A stretch of DNA of 64,000 bases from Amycolatopsis palatopharyngis (lineage in GTDB: Bacteria; Actinomycetota; Actinomycetes; Mycobacteriales; Pseudonocardiaceae), in the NCBI RefSeq assembly GCF_003385185.1, contig NZ_PQHZ01000005.1:168051-232050 (forward strand), given 5' to 3'. Shown piece after piece: positions 40,484-49,701 of the stretch (position 1 is the first letter of the stretch; every line of letters starts with the position of its first letter). The position numbers were made by a program, and so were the translations under genes. The notes beneath the pieces are model-generated. The model ran no database searches. It was given only the letters and a program-made list of their open reading frames with translations, and was not told where the DNA came from.

Positions 40484-43400
40484 TCAGTCGGGGTTGATCC
40501 AGGAGACCTGCATGAGCTGCTTGCCCACCTTGCGACTCACGAACGTGCCTCGTCCCGGTGGCATCGGCCCGGGCTTCACGTTCCCCAGTAGTGCGCCTTC
40601 GTCCCGTGAGCCGTTCATGATGAGGCCCGGAGCCGCGATCTCCTTCAGCTTGCCGACGATCGGGTCGAACGACGCCCGCGAGGCACCACCGGTACGGCGC
40701 GCCACGATCATGTGCAGGCCGACGTCCTTCGCCTGAGCCAGGTACTCCGAGAGCGGCTTGAGCGGGTTGTTCGTCTGCGTCACCACGAGGTCGTAGTCGT
40801 CGACCATCAGGAAGAGTTCCGGACCAGTCCACCAGGATCGGTTCTTGAGCTGCTCCTGGGTCACGTCCGGGCCGGGCAGTCGCTTCGACATCGAACCCGC
40901 GACGTCCTTCATCATCTCGGTGAGCTGGTTCGCCGACACCGCGTAACCCAGCAACTGGTCGCCATCGACGTAACCGAGCATGGTGCGCCGGTAGTCGACC
41001 AGGATGATGACCGCTTCCTGCTTCGTGTAGCGATCGGTGATACCGCGCGCGATCTGGCGCAGCAGGTTCGTCTTGCCGGACTCGCCGTCGGCGAACGCCA
41101 TGAAGTGCGGCTCGGCGTCGAAGTCCAGGTAGACGGGTGCGAGTTCGTCCTCGTTGACCCCGATCGGCACGAGCTTGCTGTTGCGGTGCTTGTCCTCGGC
41201 CAGCAGCTCCTCGTACGGCATGAGCTCGGGCAGCAACCGCACCTGCGGAGCATGCCTGCCCTTCCATGCCGTCTTGATCTTCGCCACGGCGTCGGCCACG
41301 CCGGAGCCGACGTCCTCTGCGTCGCTGGAACCGTCGATCCTCGGCAGCCCCGTGAGCATATGCAGCTTGTCCCTGGTCAGACCGCGTCCCGGGCGACCGG
41401 CGGGTACGTTCACCGCGACGCGCCGGTCGATGTCGGACTCGCTCGGGTCACCGAGCCGCAGCTCGAACCTCGTACCGAGCATGTCCTTGATCGCCGGGCG
41501 GATGTCGGCCCATCGGTTGGACGCGATGATGACGTGCACGCCGTAGGTCAACCCCTGCACGGCCAGTTTCGTGATCTGCGGTTCCAGCTCGTCGAAGTCG
41601 TCGCGCAGCGCGCGCCAGCCGTCGACGACGAGGAACGCGTCCCCGAAACCGTCCTGCTCGGCGGAAATCTCCCCGCGCCGCTTTCGATTACGGAACTCGT
41701 TCATCGAATCGATGCCCATGGCCCCGAAACGCGACTCCCGCTCGTTGGCCAGCGTCGTCAGCTCCGCGACGATCCGGCGAGCCTTGTCCGGCTCCCGGCG
41801 CGCGACCGCCACACCACCGACGTGCGGCAGGTCCTCGAGCCCCGACAGCGTGCCACCACCGAGGTCGACACAGTAGAACTGCGCCTCCTCCGGCGTGTGG
41901 GTCAGCGCCATCGACATGATCAGTGTCCGCAGCATGGTCGACTTGCCCGACTGCGGCCCACCGACGATCACACCGTGTCCCGCGGCACCGGAGAAGTCCG
42001 CCCACAGCGGGTCCCGGCGCTGCTCGTAGGGCCGATCGACGATGCCGATCGGTACCTGCAGCCGCCCGTTTCCGAAGAAGCCGACGGGCGAGAGCCCACG
42101 GTCCTCGGTCGGGTTGAGGTTCGGCAGCAGGGTGTCCAGCGAATTCGGTTCCTTCAGCGGCGGCAGCCACACCTCGTGTGCGGGCGGGCCCTGACCGATC
42201 AGCCGGTTGACGATGACGTCGAGCTCGCTCGGCTCCACCGCCTCCTCGGACTGTGGTTCGGGCTTCTGCGGCTCAACCGTCTCGGGCTCGGGCTCGGGTT
42301 CCGATGGCAGCTCGATGTAGTCCGGGACGAACAGCTGCGGGCGCTTGTCCGCGCGCACCACGGCCGAGCCGGGAGCTGCCGCCTTGATCCCGGCGGGGCG
42401 GTACGGGCCGGACACATAGGAGGCCTTGAACCGCACCATCGTCGAGGTGTCGTACTTGAGGTAACCGCCACCTGGCACCGAAGGCAGCTCGAACGCGTCG
42501 GGAACACCGATCGCCGCGCGCGACTCCGCCGCGGAGAACGTCTTCAGCCCGATCCGGTACGACAGGTGCGAGTCGAGACCACGCAGCTTGCCCTCCTCCA
42601 GGCGCTGGGACGCCAGGAGCATATGCATCTGCAGTGACCGGCCCAGTCGTCCGATCGCGACGAAGAGGTCGATGAAGTCCGGCTTCGCGGACAGCAGCTC
42701 GGAGAACTCGTCGACGACGATGAAGAGCGCGGGCAGCGGATCGAGGTCCGCTCCGTTCTCCCTGGCCTTCTCGTACTCCCAGACGTTCTTGAAGTTGCCG
42801 CCGTTCTTCAGCGCCTCCTGGCGCCGGTTCATCTCCCCGGCCAGCGCATCCTTCATCCGGTCGACGAGCGTGACCTCGTCGGCCAGGTTGGTGATGACCG
42901 CGGAGACGTGCGGCGCCTGGTCGAGGCCGAGGAAGGTCGCACCACCCTTGAAGTCGACGAGGACGAAGTTCAGCGCTGTCGAGGAATGCGTGGCCAGCAT
43001 GCCGAGCACCAGGGTGCGCAGGAACTCCGACTTTCCGGAACCGGTCGCACCGATGCACAGACCGTGCGGGCCCATGCCTTCCATGGCCGCTTCCTTGATG
43101 TCCAGTTCCACCGGCTGCCCGTACTCACCCACGCCGAACGGCACCCGGTAACGGTCCCGGACCGGGCGCGGACGCCATGCCTGCTGCACGTCGAACGTCA
43201 TCGGGTCGCCGGGGATCCCGAGCAACTCCAGCAGCGACGGGTTGGACAGCAGCGGCTCGTCCTCACTCGCCTCGGCCGCCGCGGAACCGACCCGGTACGG
43301 CGAGAGCTTGCGGGCGAGCGCCTCGGTCTCCACCACGCTGAGCGTGTCCGGACGGCCGAACCACTCGACACCACCGGCACTGCGCGCGCCGAGCCGGTCC

Positions 43401-44515
43401 TCCTCGACGACCAGGCGCAGTCCGCGGCGGGCGGCGAGGTTCCCGATGGAGTCGGAGAGGTCGACCAGGGTGACCCCGACCAGCCCCTCCTCGAGGATGA
43501 TCTGCTCTTCCCTGGTGACATCCGCGTCGTCGATCACGATCACGACGTGCGGCTGGTCCGGCGGTGGCGTGGCGTTGCGGGAGAACCGCTGGCGATCGCG
43601 CAGTTCCTCGTCCAGCCACTGCTCGATCTGGGCCAGCGAGCCGGCCATCATCCGGAGTTGACCGATCCCGTCGGACATCGTGGGATGCTGGGCGTGCGGC
43701 AGCCATTTCGCCCATTCCCATTCGTCCTTGGCCCGGCCTGCCGTCGCGACGGCCAGCAGCACGTCGTCGGGGCTGTGGAAGGTGAGCAACTGCGCGAGCA
43801 TGGCGCGGGTGAGCCCACGGGTGAGCTCCCGGTCGCCCTGCATGCTCACGGCAGCGAAACCACGGAGCGTGATCTGGGTGGGCAGGTCGGGAACGATCGA
43901 GTGCGCGCGTACGAACCGGCGCAGCGCCAGGGTCGCGATCGGCTCGAGTTCGTCGACGGGGCCGGTCTGCGGTGGGACCAGCCGGGTGGCGAGACGGTGC
44001 GAACTGCGGCCGACCCGGAGGTGCAGGAAGTCCTGGTCGTTCTGCCTGCGCTCCCACATCCGCCTGCTGGTGGCCAGTGACCACAGGGTCTGCGGGTCGG
44101 GATGCACCCATTCGAGCGCTGCGCGCTGCTCGACCATCGCCTCCCTGGCGCGGTCGCGCATCTGGCCGAGGTAGCGCAGGTAGTCCTTGCGGTCCTCGTT
44201 CATCTCGGCCTTCTTGGGGCCGCCTCCCTTGCCGCCGCCGGCGAACATGCCGACCATCGACATCATCATCATCAGCGGCATCATCAGGAACAACGGGCTG
44301 CGCGACATCGCGCCACCGCTGGTGAACATGAAGACGACCATGCCGAGCATGGCGACCACCATGACCACCGGCATCAGCTTCATCAGGATGTTGCCGGGGA
44401 TCGTCCTGGGGATCTCCGGTGGCGGCTCGAGGTGTACCTCGCCACCGGGTGGGCGCGGTGCGGCAAGTCGTGGCGACCGCTTGAACTGCAGCGTGCTCAC
44501 CGAAGGACCCCTCAT
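40484..44515 (-). CDS. eccC: Type VII secretion ATPase EccC (fused EccCa-EccCb)
   Basis: A 1343-residue FtsK/SpoIIIE motor. Two transmembrane helices lie about 45-90 (LMPVVMVVAMLGMVVFMF, SPLFLMMPLMMMMSMVGMF). Three ATPase domains have Walker A loops GATGSGKSEFL near 490, GGPQSGKSTML near 852 and ADGESGKTNLL near 1140; the third is the most degenerate. Walker B is seen in LFIVVDEFSELL and AFLVVDGWRAL. A proline/glutamate linker is near 735-765. It recognises substrate tails such as that of EsxB and drives export. It is divergent from eccD. Confidence 0.97.
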   Translation of the reverse strand: MRGPSVSTLQFKRSPRLAAPRPPGGEVHLEPPPEIPRTIPGNILMKLMPVVMVVAMLGMVVFMFTSGGAMSRSPLFLMMPLMMMMSMVGMFAGGGKGGGPKKAEMNEDRKDYLRYLGQMRDRAREAMVEQRAALEWVHPDPQTLWSLATSRRMWERRQNDQDFLHLRVGRSSHRLATRLVPPQTGPVDELEPIATLALRRFVRAHSIVPDLPTQITLRGFAAVSMQGDRELTRGLTRAMLAQLLTFHSPDDVLLAVATAGRAKDEWEWAKWLPHAQHPTMSDGIGQLRMMAGSLAQIEQWLDEELRDRQRFSRNATPPPDQPHVVIVIDDADVTREEQIILEEGLVGVTLVDLSDSIGNLAARRGLRLVVEEDRLGARSAGGVEWFGRPDTLSVVETEALARKLSPYRVGSAAAEASEDEPLLSNPSLLELLGIPGDPMTFDVQQAWRPRPVRDRYRVPFGVGEYGQPVELDIKEAAMEGMGPHGLCIGATGSGKSEFLRTLVLGMLATHSSTALNFVLVDFKGGATFLGLDQAPHVSAVITNLADEVTLVDRMKDALAGEMNRRQEALKNGGNFKNVWEYEKARENGADLDPLPALFIVVDEFSELLSAKPDFIDLFVAIGRLGRSLQMHMLLASQRLEEGKLRGLDSHLSYRIGLKTFSAAESRAAIGVPDAFELPSVPGGGYLKYDTSTMVRFKASYVSGPYRPAGIKAAAPGSAVVRADKRPQLFVPDYIELPSEPEPEPETVEPQKPEPQSEEAVEPSELDVIVNRLIGQGPPAHEVWLPPLKEPNSLDTLLPNLNPTEDRGLSPVGFFGNGRLQVPIGIVDRPYEQRRDPLWADFSGAAGHGVIVGGPQSGKSTMLRTLIMSMALTHTPEEAQFYCVDLGGGTLSGLEDLPHVGGVAVARREPDKARRIVAELTTLANERESRFGAMGIDSMNEFRNRKRRGEISAEQDGFGDAFLVVDGWRALRDDFDELEPQITKLAVQGLTYGVHVIIASNRWADIRPAIKDMLGTRFELRLGDPSESDIDRRVAVNVPAGRPGRGLTRDKLHMLTGLPRIDGSSDAEDVGSGVADAVAKIKTAWKGRHAPQVRLLPELMPYEELLAEDKHRNSKLVPIGVNEDELAPVYLDFDAEPHFMAFADGESGKTNLLRQIARGITDRYTKQEAVIILVDYRRTMLGYVDGDQLLGYAVSANQLTEMMKDVAGSMSKRLPGPDVTQEQLKNRSWWTGPELFLMVDDYDLVVTQTNNPLKPLSEYLAQAKDVGLHMIVARRTGGASRASFDPIVGKLKEIAAPGLIMNGSRDEGALLGNVKPGPMPPGRGTFVSRKVGKQLMQVSWINPD

Positions 44516-44856
44516 TCAACTCGGCGATGGCGGCCGGCGTGAACGCGACCGGGTCCACACGGTAGCGAACCGCGCGCCATCATGAACAAGCACTGACATG
44601 CACAGACCCGGGTGACGAATTACTCCACCCGGTTTCGCCGGAAAGACCACACGCCCCCCGTCCGATGCGCTAATACTAGGGCCCGGCACCGACAGAGTGG
44701 GCGGTTTGACCGAGGTTGGGCACCCCATCCGGCATCAGCACACGAACCGGCCGTCTTTGCCGGAAACTCGCGGGCGGGCGATGATGTGCGCCCAGGAGTT
44801 CGGTATAAGTACCCGGGGTGCAACACAGCATTCTCTCTTAGCTAGGGGGCCAGCAG
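44516..44856. other. Divergent eccC/eccD intergenic region
   Basis: 341 bp without a gene. On the plus strand GGTA-TAAG-TACC near 44799-44810 contains a TATAAG that could be the eccD -10 box, and TAATACT near 44671 is a second candidate. No clear -35 partner for either and no operator could be fixed. No ORF here shows family similarity. Confidence 0.4.
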
Positions 44857-46251
44857 GTGGCGACGGGCACGACGGTTTTCAGCAGGGTCACTGTGGTGGC
44901 TCCGCGCACCCGGATCGACGTGGCGCTGCCCGCTGACGTCGCCGTGGCCGACCTGCTGCCGATGTTGCTGGAGATGGCCAGGGAGGCGACACCGGACGGC
45001 GGCGCCCGCCACGGTGGCTGGGCACTGGCGAAGCTCGGTGACGCGCCATTGGACCCCAGCCGGACACTCGCATCCCTCGGTGTCATCGACGGTGAGCTGT
45101 TGCAGCTGCGCAAGCGCAACGAGAACCCGCCGCCTCCGCTCTACGACGACGTCGTCGACGCGATCGCCGAATCCGATCCGGACAGCTTCCGGCCGTGGAC
45201 AAAGGAGACCGCCCAGCGCATCGGGCACATCGCGGGCGGCCTCGCACTGGTCACCGCAGCACTTGCCCTGTTCATGAGTGGCGCGCTGTTCGGCGGCTCA
45301 TCGCTTGCTCCCGCGATCGCGGGGGGTATCGGTGCCATCGCCTGCATCGCTCTCGGGGCCACCCTGGCCAAGGGCTACGAAGCCGAGTCCACCGGAGTCC
45401 TGATCGCGGCCGCTGGTGGTCTTCCGATGGCGTTCGTCAGCGGATTCCACATCGTGCCCGGTGTGTCGGTACGGGCGAATCTGCTGCTGGCCAGTGGTCT
45501 CGTGGTGGTCGTGGCGGCCGTGGCGATCCTGGTGATCGGGGCGGGCATCACGACGTTCATCGCGGCGGCGACGGCCGGTGCGCTCGGGCTGATCGCGTTC
45601 GCGTTCGCGACCCTGATCGCCCATCCCGCGGCCGGGATCGCGGCGGGCACCGCAGCGTTCTCGCTCGCGTTCATCTCGATGCTGCCAAGGGCCACGATCT
45701 GGCTGGCGAAGCTACCTCTGCCACACGTTCCCGGTACCGCCGAGGAACTCAAGGAGGACACCGGCTTCCCGGACTACTCAGCCATCGAACGGCGCACGAA
45801 CATCGCGCACAACTACATGACCGGCCTACTGATCGGCTGCGGTTCGGTGGCGGCCATCTCGGCCATCATCACGGCGACGTCTCCCAGCATCTTCGGGATC
45901 ATCACCGGCGTCATCGCCACCCTGGTGCTGCTGCTGCGAGCCAGGTCCTACGCGAACGGCAGCCAGGCCATCGCGCTGCTCACCACCGGCATGGTGTCGG
46001 CAGGCGGCATTCTGATCGGCTGGCTGCTCACCGAAGATCCGTTCGGCCGGGTGCTGTGGGTGTTCGGCGCGTTGATCCTGGTCGCCGCAGGCGCCCTCGT
46101 CGTCGGGGTGATCTTCCCCAACCAGCGATTCTCGCCCCCGATGCGCCGCACGGTCGAGATCATCGAGGCCATCTGCATCGCGACCGTACTCCCGTTCGCC
46201 CTCGCCGTGATGGGGCTGTACTCCACACTGCGCCACCTCGACATCATGTGA
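44857..46251 (+). CDS. eccD: Type VII secretion membrane channel protein EccD
   Basis: A 464-residue protein. Residues 1-85 form a ubiquitin-like domain (RVTVVAPRTRIDVALPADVA, LGVIDGELLQLRKRNENPPP). Eleven hydrophobic segments follow from about 125 (HIAGGLALVTAALALFMSG) to the end, the core of the ESX membrane pore. GTG start at 44857, AGGGGG site. The TGA stop is immediately followed by the mycP region. Confidence 0.95.
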   Translation: MATGTTVFSRVTVVAPRTRIDVALPADVAVADLLPMLLEMAREATPDGGARHGGWALAKLGDAPLDPSRTLASLGVIDGELLQLRKRNENPPPPLYDDVVDAIAESDPDSFRPWTKETAQRIGHIAGGLALVTAALALFMSGALFGGSSLAPAIAGGIGAIACIALGATLAKGYEAESTGVLIAAAGGLPMAFVSGFHIVPGVSVRANLLLASGLVVVVAAVAILVIGAGITTFIAAATAGALGLIAFAFATLIAHPAAGIAAGTAAFSLAFISMLPRATIWLAKLPLPHVPGTAEELKEDTGFPDYSAIERRTNIAHNYMTGLLIGCGSVAAISAIITATSPSIFGIITGVIATLVLLLRARSYANGSQAIALLTTGMVSAGGILIGWLLTEDPFGRVLWVFGALILVAAGALVVGVIFPNQRFSPPMRRTVEIIEAICIATVLPFALAVMGLYSTLRHLDIM

Positions 46252-46287
46252 GTGGACAAACTCAGCATGGGAGCTAGGAGAACGCAC

Positions 46288-47898
46288 GTGCGCGCGACGA
46301 GTCCGGCACGGCGCCTCACCGCGTTGCTGCTCGCAGCAGGCATCGGCGCCCTCACACCCGGTGTGACCGCGCCGGTGGCACTGGCCCAGCCGTCCGTTTC
46401 GGCGGACGACGGCGGCCACTACGCCGAACCGCCCGCAGTGGACGGTGGCATGTTCCCTGCTCCCAGCAATCAACCAGACAAGAACTACGTCCAGGAGATC
46501 GGTTGCGTCCGCAGGGCGGAACTGGATGACAACGTCGTCCTGCCGAACAAGCCGTGGGGCCAGCAGTACCTGCGGATCGAGGACGCGCAGAAACTGGCGC
46601 GCTCCGCCACAGGTGGATACGCCGGAAAGTACAGCAACGGGAAACCGGTCAAGGTCGCGGTGATCGACACCGGGGTCACCCCGCACCCGTTCTTCCAGGG
46701 ACGAGTCGAGCCGGGCGCCGACTACGTCAAGAACGTCCCGCCGGGTCCGGGACTGGAGGACTGCGACGGGCACGGCACGGAGGTCGCGGGAATCATCGCG
46801 GCCAACCCGACCAATCCGGAAATCGGGTTCACCGGCGTCGCGCCGGACGCGAGCATCGTCTCCATTCGTCAGTCGAGCCAGAACTACAAGCCCGCGAAGG
46901 AGACAGCAGCGCCACCAAGCACGGCCGAGGAGCCCGCCTCCGGCGAGGGCGACAAGCCCGAAGACGGTGGAGGCGGACAGCCAGGAGGTGGCTCCGACCA
47001 GCTGATCGCGCCCGGTACCGGTCCCGCTCAGGACTCCCCCGGCCGTCAGCAGGGCGAAGCCGACGCGGCGGGCACTGTGGACACGCTGGCGCAGGCGGTC
47101 GCATTCGCCGCGAAGGTTCCCGGCGTGAAGGTCATCAACATCTCGATCAACAACTGCCGGACCGCGAACGGGATGATCACCGATCCGGAGCGGCGCCTGC
47201 AGGCCGCGGTGGCGGACGCCTACCTGCGCGACATCGTCGTGGTCGCGGCCGCGGGCAACACCGGGGACACGTGCAAGCAGAATGATCAGCTGGACCCGGA
47301 CGTACCGCGCTCCATCGTGACGCCGCCCTGGTTCTCCGAGCACGTGCTTTCGGTGGCGGCCATAGATCAGACGGGCGGCGTGGCGGACTTCAGTGTGCAC
47401 GGCCCCTGGGTGAGCGTCGCCGCGCCAGGAACGGACATCATCTCACTGGATCCCGCGAAGGATTCGGACAAACTCGCCAACCGGACGGTCGAGGGCAACG
47501 GGGAACCCACTCCCATCCAGGGGACCAGTTTCGCGGCACCGTACGTATCGGGGGTGGTGGCGCTGGTGCGGGCGAAGTTCCCCGACCTCAAGGCCGAAGC
47601 GGTGATCAACCGGATCAAGAGCACCGCACAGCACCCAGCGGCGCCGGGCGGCAGGGACAACTTCGTGGGACACGGGGTGATCAACCCGGTCGCGGCGCTG
47701 ACCGCGACGGTTCCGGAGGAGGAGGGGATGGCCGCGGCGCAGCCCGTGCAGCTGCCCTCCGACCTTCCGCCGTCACACGAGGGCGACCAGACTCCGATGA
47801 TCGTGGCGTTCGCCGGCGCCGGGGGCGGCTTGGTCGCCCTGTTCATCACCCTGTTCGTGGTACACACGGCCCGCCGGAATCGCCCCAAATCAACCTGA
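46288..47898 (+). CDS. mycP: Type VII secretion-associated serine protease mycosin MycP
   Basis: A 536-residue subtilisin-like membrane protease that stabilises the ESX complex. Signal peptide 1-37 (LTALLLAAGIGALTPGVTA). Catalytic triad: VAVIDTGVTPHP near 126, CDGHGTEVAGI near 161, QGTSFAAPYVSG near 412. A glycine/proline-rich loop (residues 200-260) is typical of mycosins, and a C-terminal helix about 505-528 (VAFAGAGGGLVALFITLFVV) anchors it. GTG at 46288 has the AGGAGA site; a GTG at 46252 would add 12 residues. Confidence 0.94.
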   Translation: MRATSPARRLTALLLAAGIGALTPGVTAPVALAQPSVSADDGGHYAEPPAVDGGMFPAPSNQPDKNYVQEIGCVRRAELDDNVVLPNKPWGQQYLRIEDAQKLARSATGGYAGKYSNGKPVKVAVIDTGVTPHPFFQGRVEPGADYVKNVPPGPGLEDCDGHGTEVAGIIAANPTNPEIGFTGVAPDASIVSIRQSSQNYKPAKETAAPPSTAEEPASGEGDKPEDGGGGQPGGGSDQLIAPGTGPAQDSPGRQQGEADAAGTVDTLAQAVAFAAKVPGVKVINISINNCRTANGMITDPERRLQAAVADAYLRDIVVVAAAGNTGDTCKQNDQLDPDVPRSIVTPPWFSEHVLSVAAIDQTGGVADFSVHGPWVSVAAPGTDIISLDPAKDSDKLANRTVEGNGEPTPIQGTSFAAPYVSGVVALVRAKFPDLKAEAVINRIKSTAQHPAAPGGRDNFVGHGVINPVAALTATVPEEEGMAAAQPVQLPSDLPPSHEGDQTPMIVAFAGAGGGLVALFITLFVVHTARRNRPKST

Positions 47899-47920
47899 CC
47901 CACCCACCGCCCGCCGGCAC

Positions 47921-48084
47921 GCGCCTTTAGCGGGCTGAGTGCACTCCCCCGGGTCCCGCGTCGCCTTGCCCCGGCCCCCGGCTGTCCTGTGCGCCTTTAG
48001 CGGGCTGAGTGCACTCCCCCGGGTCCCGCGTCGCCTGGCCCCGGTCCCCGGCTGCCCTGTGCGCCTTTAGCGGGCTAAGTGCAC
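47921..48084. repeat. 70-bp tandem repeat carrying palindromic repeat copies 10-12
   Basis: The palindrome (GCGCC, core TTTAGCGGGCT) starts at 47921, 47991 and 48061, exactly 70 bp apart. The two complete units are nearly identical (CTCCCCCGGGTCCCGCGTCG and so on); the third copy ends at the stop codon of the converging gene. A recent tandem duplication between mycP and the large candidate substrate gene. Confidence 0.92.
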
Positions 48085-49175
48085 TACTTCGGCTTCTCCT
48101 CGCCGATGACGGGAGGCGCGACCTGCTCCGGTCGGCCGAACAGTTCGTTCGGCTCTGTCACAACGCGCTGTTTGGTGCGGTGTTCCTTGTCGCCGCCCTG
48201 CCCCGAAGCCGCCCCCATGGCGCCCATCGGCATCATTCCGCCCATCATCGGCGCACCAGCGGCGCGCACGGCTCCGCCCGCGACAGCGCCGGCGGCCGCG
48301 CCCGTCACCGCTCCTGCTCCGAATTCGCTCGCCTCCTCGGACGCCGACCGTCCCCGTGCCTCGCCATCGACAGGATCGGGCTCGCCACCACCCACACCGC
48401 CCACCTGGGCAGCGGCAGCACCTCCACCGATCGGGGCTTCATCGACCGAGGCTTCGGGCCCTGCGGCGCCATCAGTGTTTCCATGCGAGGCACTGCCGCC
48501 GCCAGCTTCCTGCGGCGCATCGTCGGTGAATCGGAAACGTTCTTCGGGAGAGCGGCGCTCCGTTCGGGCCTGCCCCACCTGAGCATCGTCATCACCGTCT
48601 TCGCTCACCGCGGCACACAGTTGCGCGAAATCCCGCAAGACGTCCTCGGCCGCATCGGACAAGGCCCGCACATGCCGATGTGTGTCCTCGAGCTGCAGTC
48701 TCGCCGTGTCCGCTCCACCCACAGCCATCGCGGCCGACTCCGACACGGTTTCGGCCGTGTCAACGAGGACCTCCGCCATGTCCAACACGATCCGCCGGAC
48801 ACCGGTGGCGGTCTCGTCCAGCGCGGACGCAAACAGGCCGATCGCCTCCTGGGCCTCGCTGCTCGCCGCCACCACGCTCCCGATGTAGGCGACGAAAGCG
48901 TCCGCGTCCTTGCCTTCCCAGGCGCCGTCCAACTTGCCCAGAGGTGCCTCGGCGTCCTGTGCTGCGTCGGCTACAGCCGCCGCGGCGGCCCGCCACCGTT
49001 CGGCCTCGGATTCGAGTTCGCTCCAGCTCCCGAGCAACGGGGTGAAACAGGTCGCGACGGGGTTCGTCACCTCGAGGACTTCGCAGAGCTCTTCGAGACA
49101 GCTCAGGTGATCACCGATCGCCGCCGCGATGTCCTCACCGTCTCGCACACCGCCGAGTACCTGCGTGGCAGGCAT
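48084..49175 (-). CDS. Large ESX candidate substrate with Met/Gly-rich tail
   Basis: A 363-residue protein, helical at residues 1-190 with a WXG-like KLDGAWEGKDADAFVAYIGS near 95, then acidic and glycine-rich, ending in GGMMPMGAMGAASGQGGDKE and NELFGRPEQVAPPVIGE. This tail type also closes the two large proteins at 24795-32534. ATG at 49175 with GGAAG repeats upstream is chosen; a GTG at 49313 overlapping the previous stop (GTGA) would add 46 residues across a palindromic repeat. Probably secreted with the EspC-like partner encoded just upstream. Four cysteines in the first 60 residues are unusual. Confidence 0.78.
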   Translation of the reverse strand: MPATQVLGGVRDGEDIAAAIGDHLSCLEELCEVLEVTNPVATCFTPLLGSWSELESEAERWRAAAAAVADAAQDAEAPLGKLDGAWEGKDADAFVAYIGSVVAASSEAQEAIGLFASALDETATGVRRIVLDMAEVLVDTAETVSESAAMAVGGADTARLQLEDTHRHVRALSDAAEDVLRDFAQLCAAVSEDGDDDAQVGQARTERRSPEERFRFTDDAPQEAGGGSASHGNTDGAAGPEASVDEAPIGGGAAAAQVGGVGGGEPDPVDGEARGRSASEEASEFGAGAVTGAAAGAVAGGAVRAAGAPMMGGMMPMGAMGAASGQGGDKEHRTKQRVVTEPNELFGRPEQVAPPVIGEEKPK

Positions 49176-49251
49176 TACTTCCGCTTCCGACCCCGCCGCT
49201 GAGGCCACCGGCCCCGGCGCGCGAACGTCGCCCGCGAGGGCGCCCGGGGGA

Positions 49252-49273
49252 GCATTTAGCCCGCGAAAGGCAT
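49252..49273. repeat. Palindromic repeat copy 13, one mutated arm
   Basis: Core TTTAGCCCGCGAAA, with GCGAAA in place of GCTAAA, so pairing is broken at one base. It lies between the EspC-like gene and the preferred start of the large gene; with the longer start it would encode DAFRGLNAP. Confidence 0.75.
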
Positions 49274-49309
49274 CCTGGTTGCCCTCCGGCGACGGCCGCT
49301 CCGACCGGT

Positions 49310-49621
49310 TCACAGCTGCCCCGCCCTTCGGATGTCCTCGGCGCGATCCTCGTCACCGTCCGAATGCTTGCGGACGACATCGTTCAGCGCGTCCGACGCC
49401 GACTCCAGTGCCTGCGATCCGTCCCGCAGCTGCCCGCGAAGTGCCTTCGCCGCACGCAAGTAGGCATCGTGCACGCCGAGTTCACGCCCGACAGCGCCGA
49501 ACGCATCCGGTGCCAGCTCCACCGCATCTCTGGCACGTGCGGCGCGCTCGAGGCCGTCAGCGGCGCGGCGAATGTCCCCGACATATTCACCGACCGCCGC
49601 TGCGTCGATCTTGAAGGCCAT
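49310..49621 (-). CDS. EspC-like small type VII secretion protein
   Basis: A 103-residue helical protein with APDAFGAVGRELGVHDAY, the FG turn of EspC/DUF2580-type ESX proteins. GGGAGG ribosome site before the ATG at 49621; the GTG directly before it is a poorer choice. It lies between eccB and the large candidate substrate on the same strand and probably forms a secreted pair with the latter. Confidence 0.8.
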   Translation of the reverse strand: MAFKIDAAAVGEYVGDIRRAADGLERAARARDAVELAPDAFGAVGRELGVHDAYLRAAKALRGQLRDGSQALESASDALNDVVRKHSDGDEDRAEDIRRAGQL

Positions 49622-49701
49622 CACCGCACCTCCCGCACGCTCGAACCGCTACCGTCATCCCTGGGACGACCAGCCTCACACAGAGGTTCCGTTCAGACGT
49701 G

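Noticed and set aside
40712..42637. 641-codon open frame opposite eccC
   Set aside because: The minus strand encodes EccC with three Walker loops; the antisense frame has no recognisable domain.
45826..47400. 524-codon minus-strand frame opposite eccD and mycP
   Set aside because: Both plus-strand genes have complete family motifs; the antisense frame has none.
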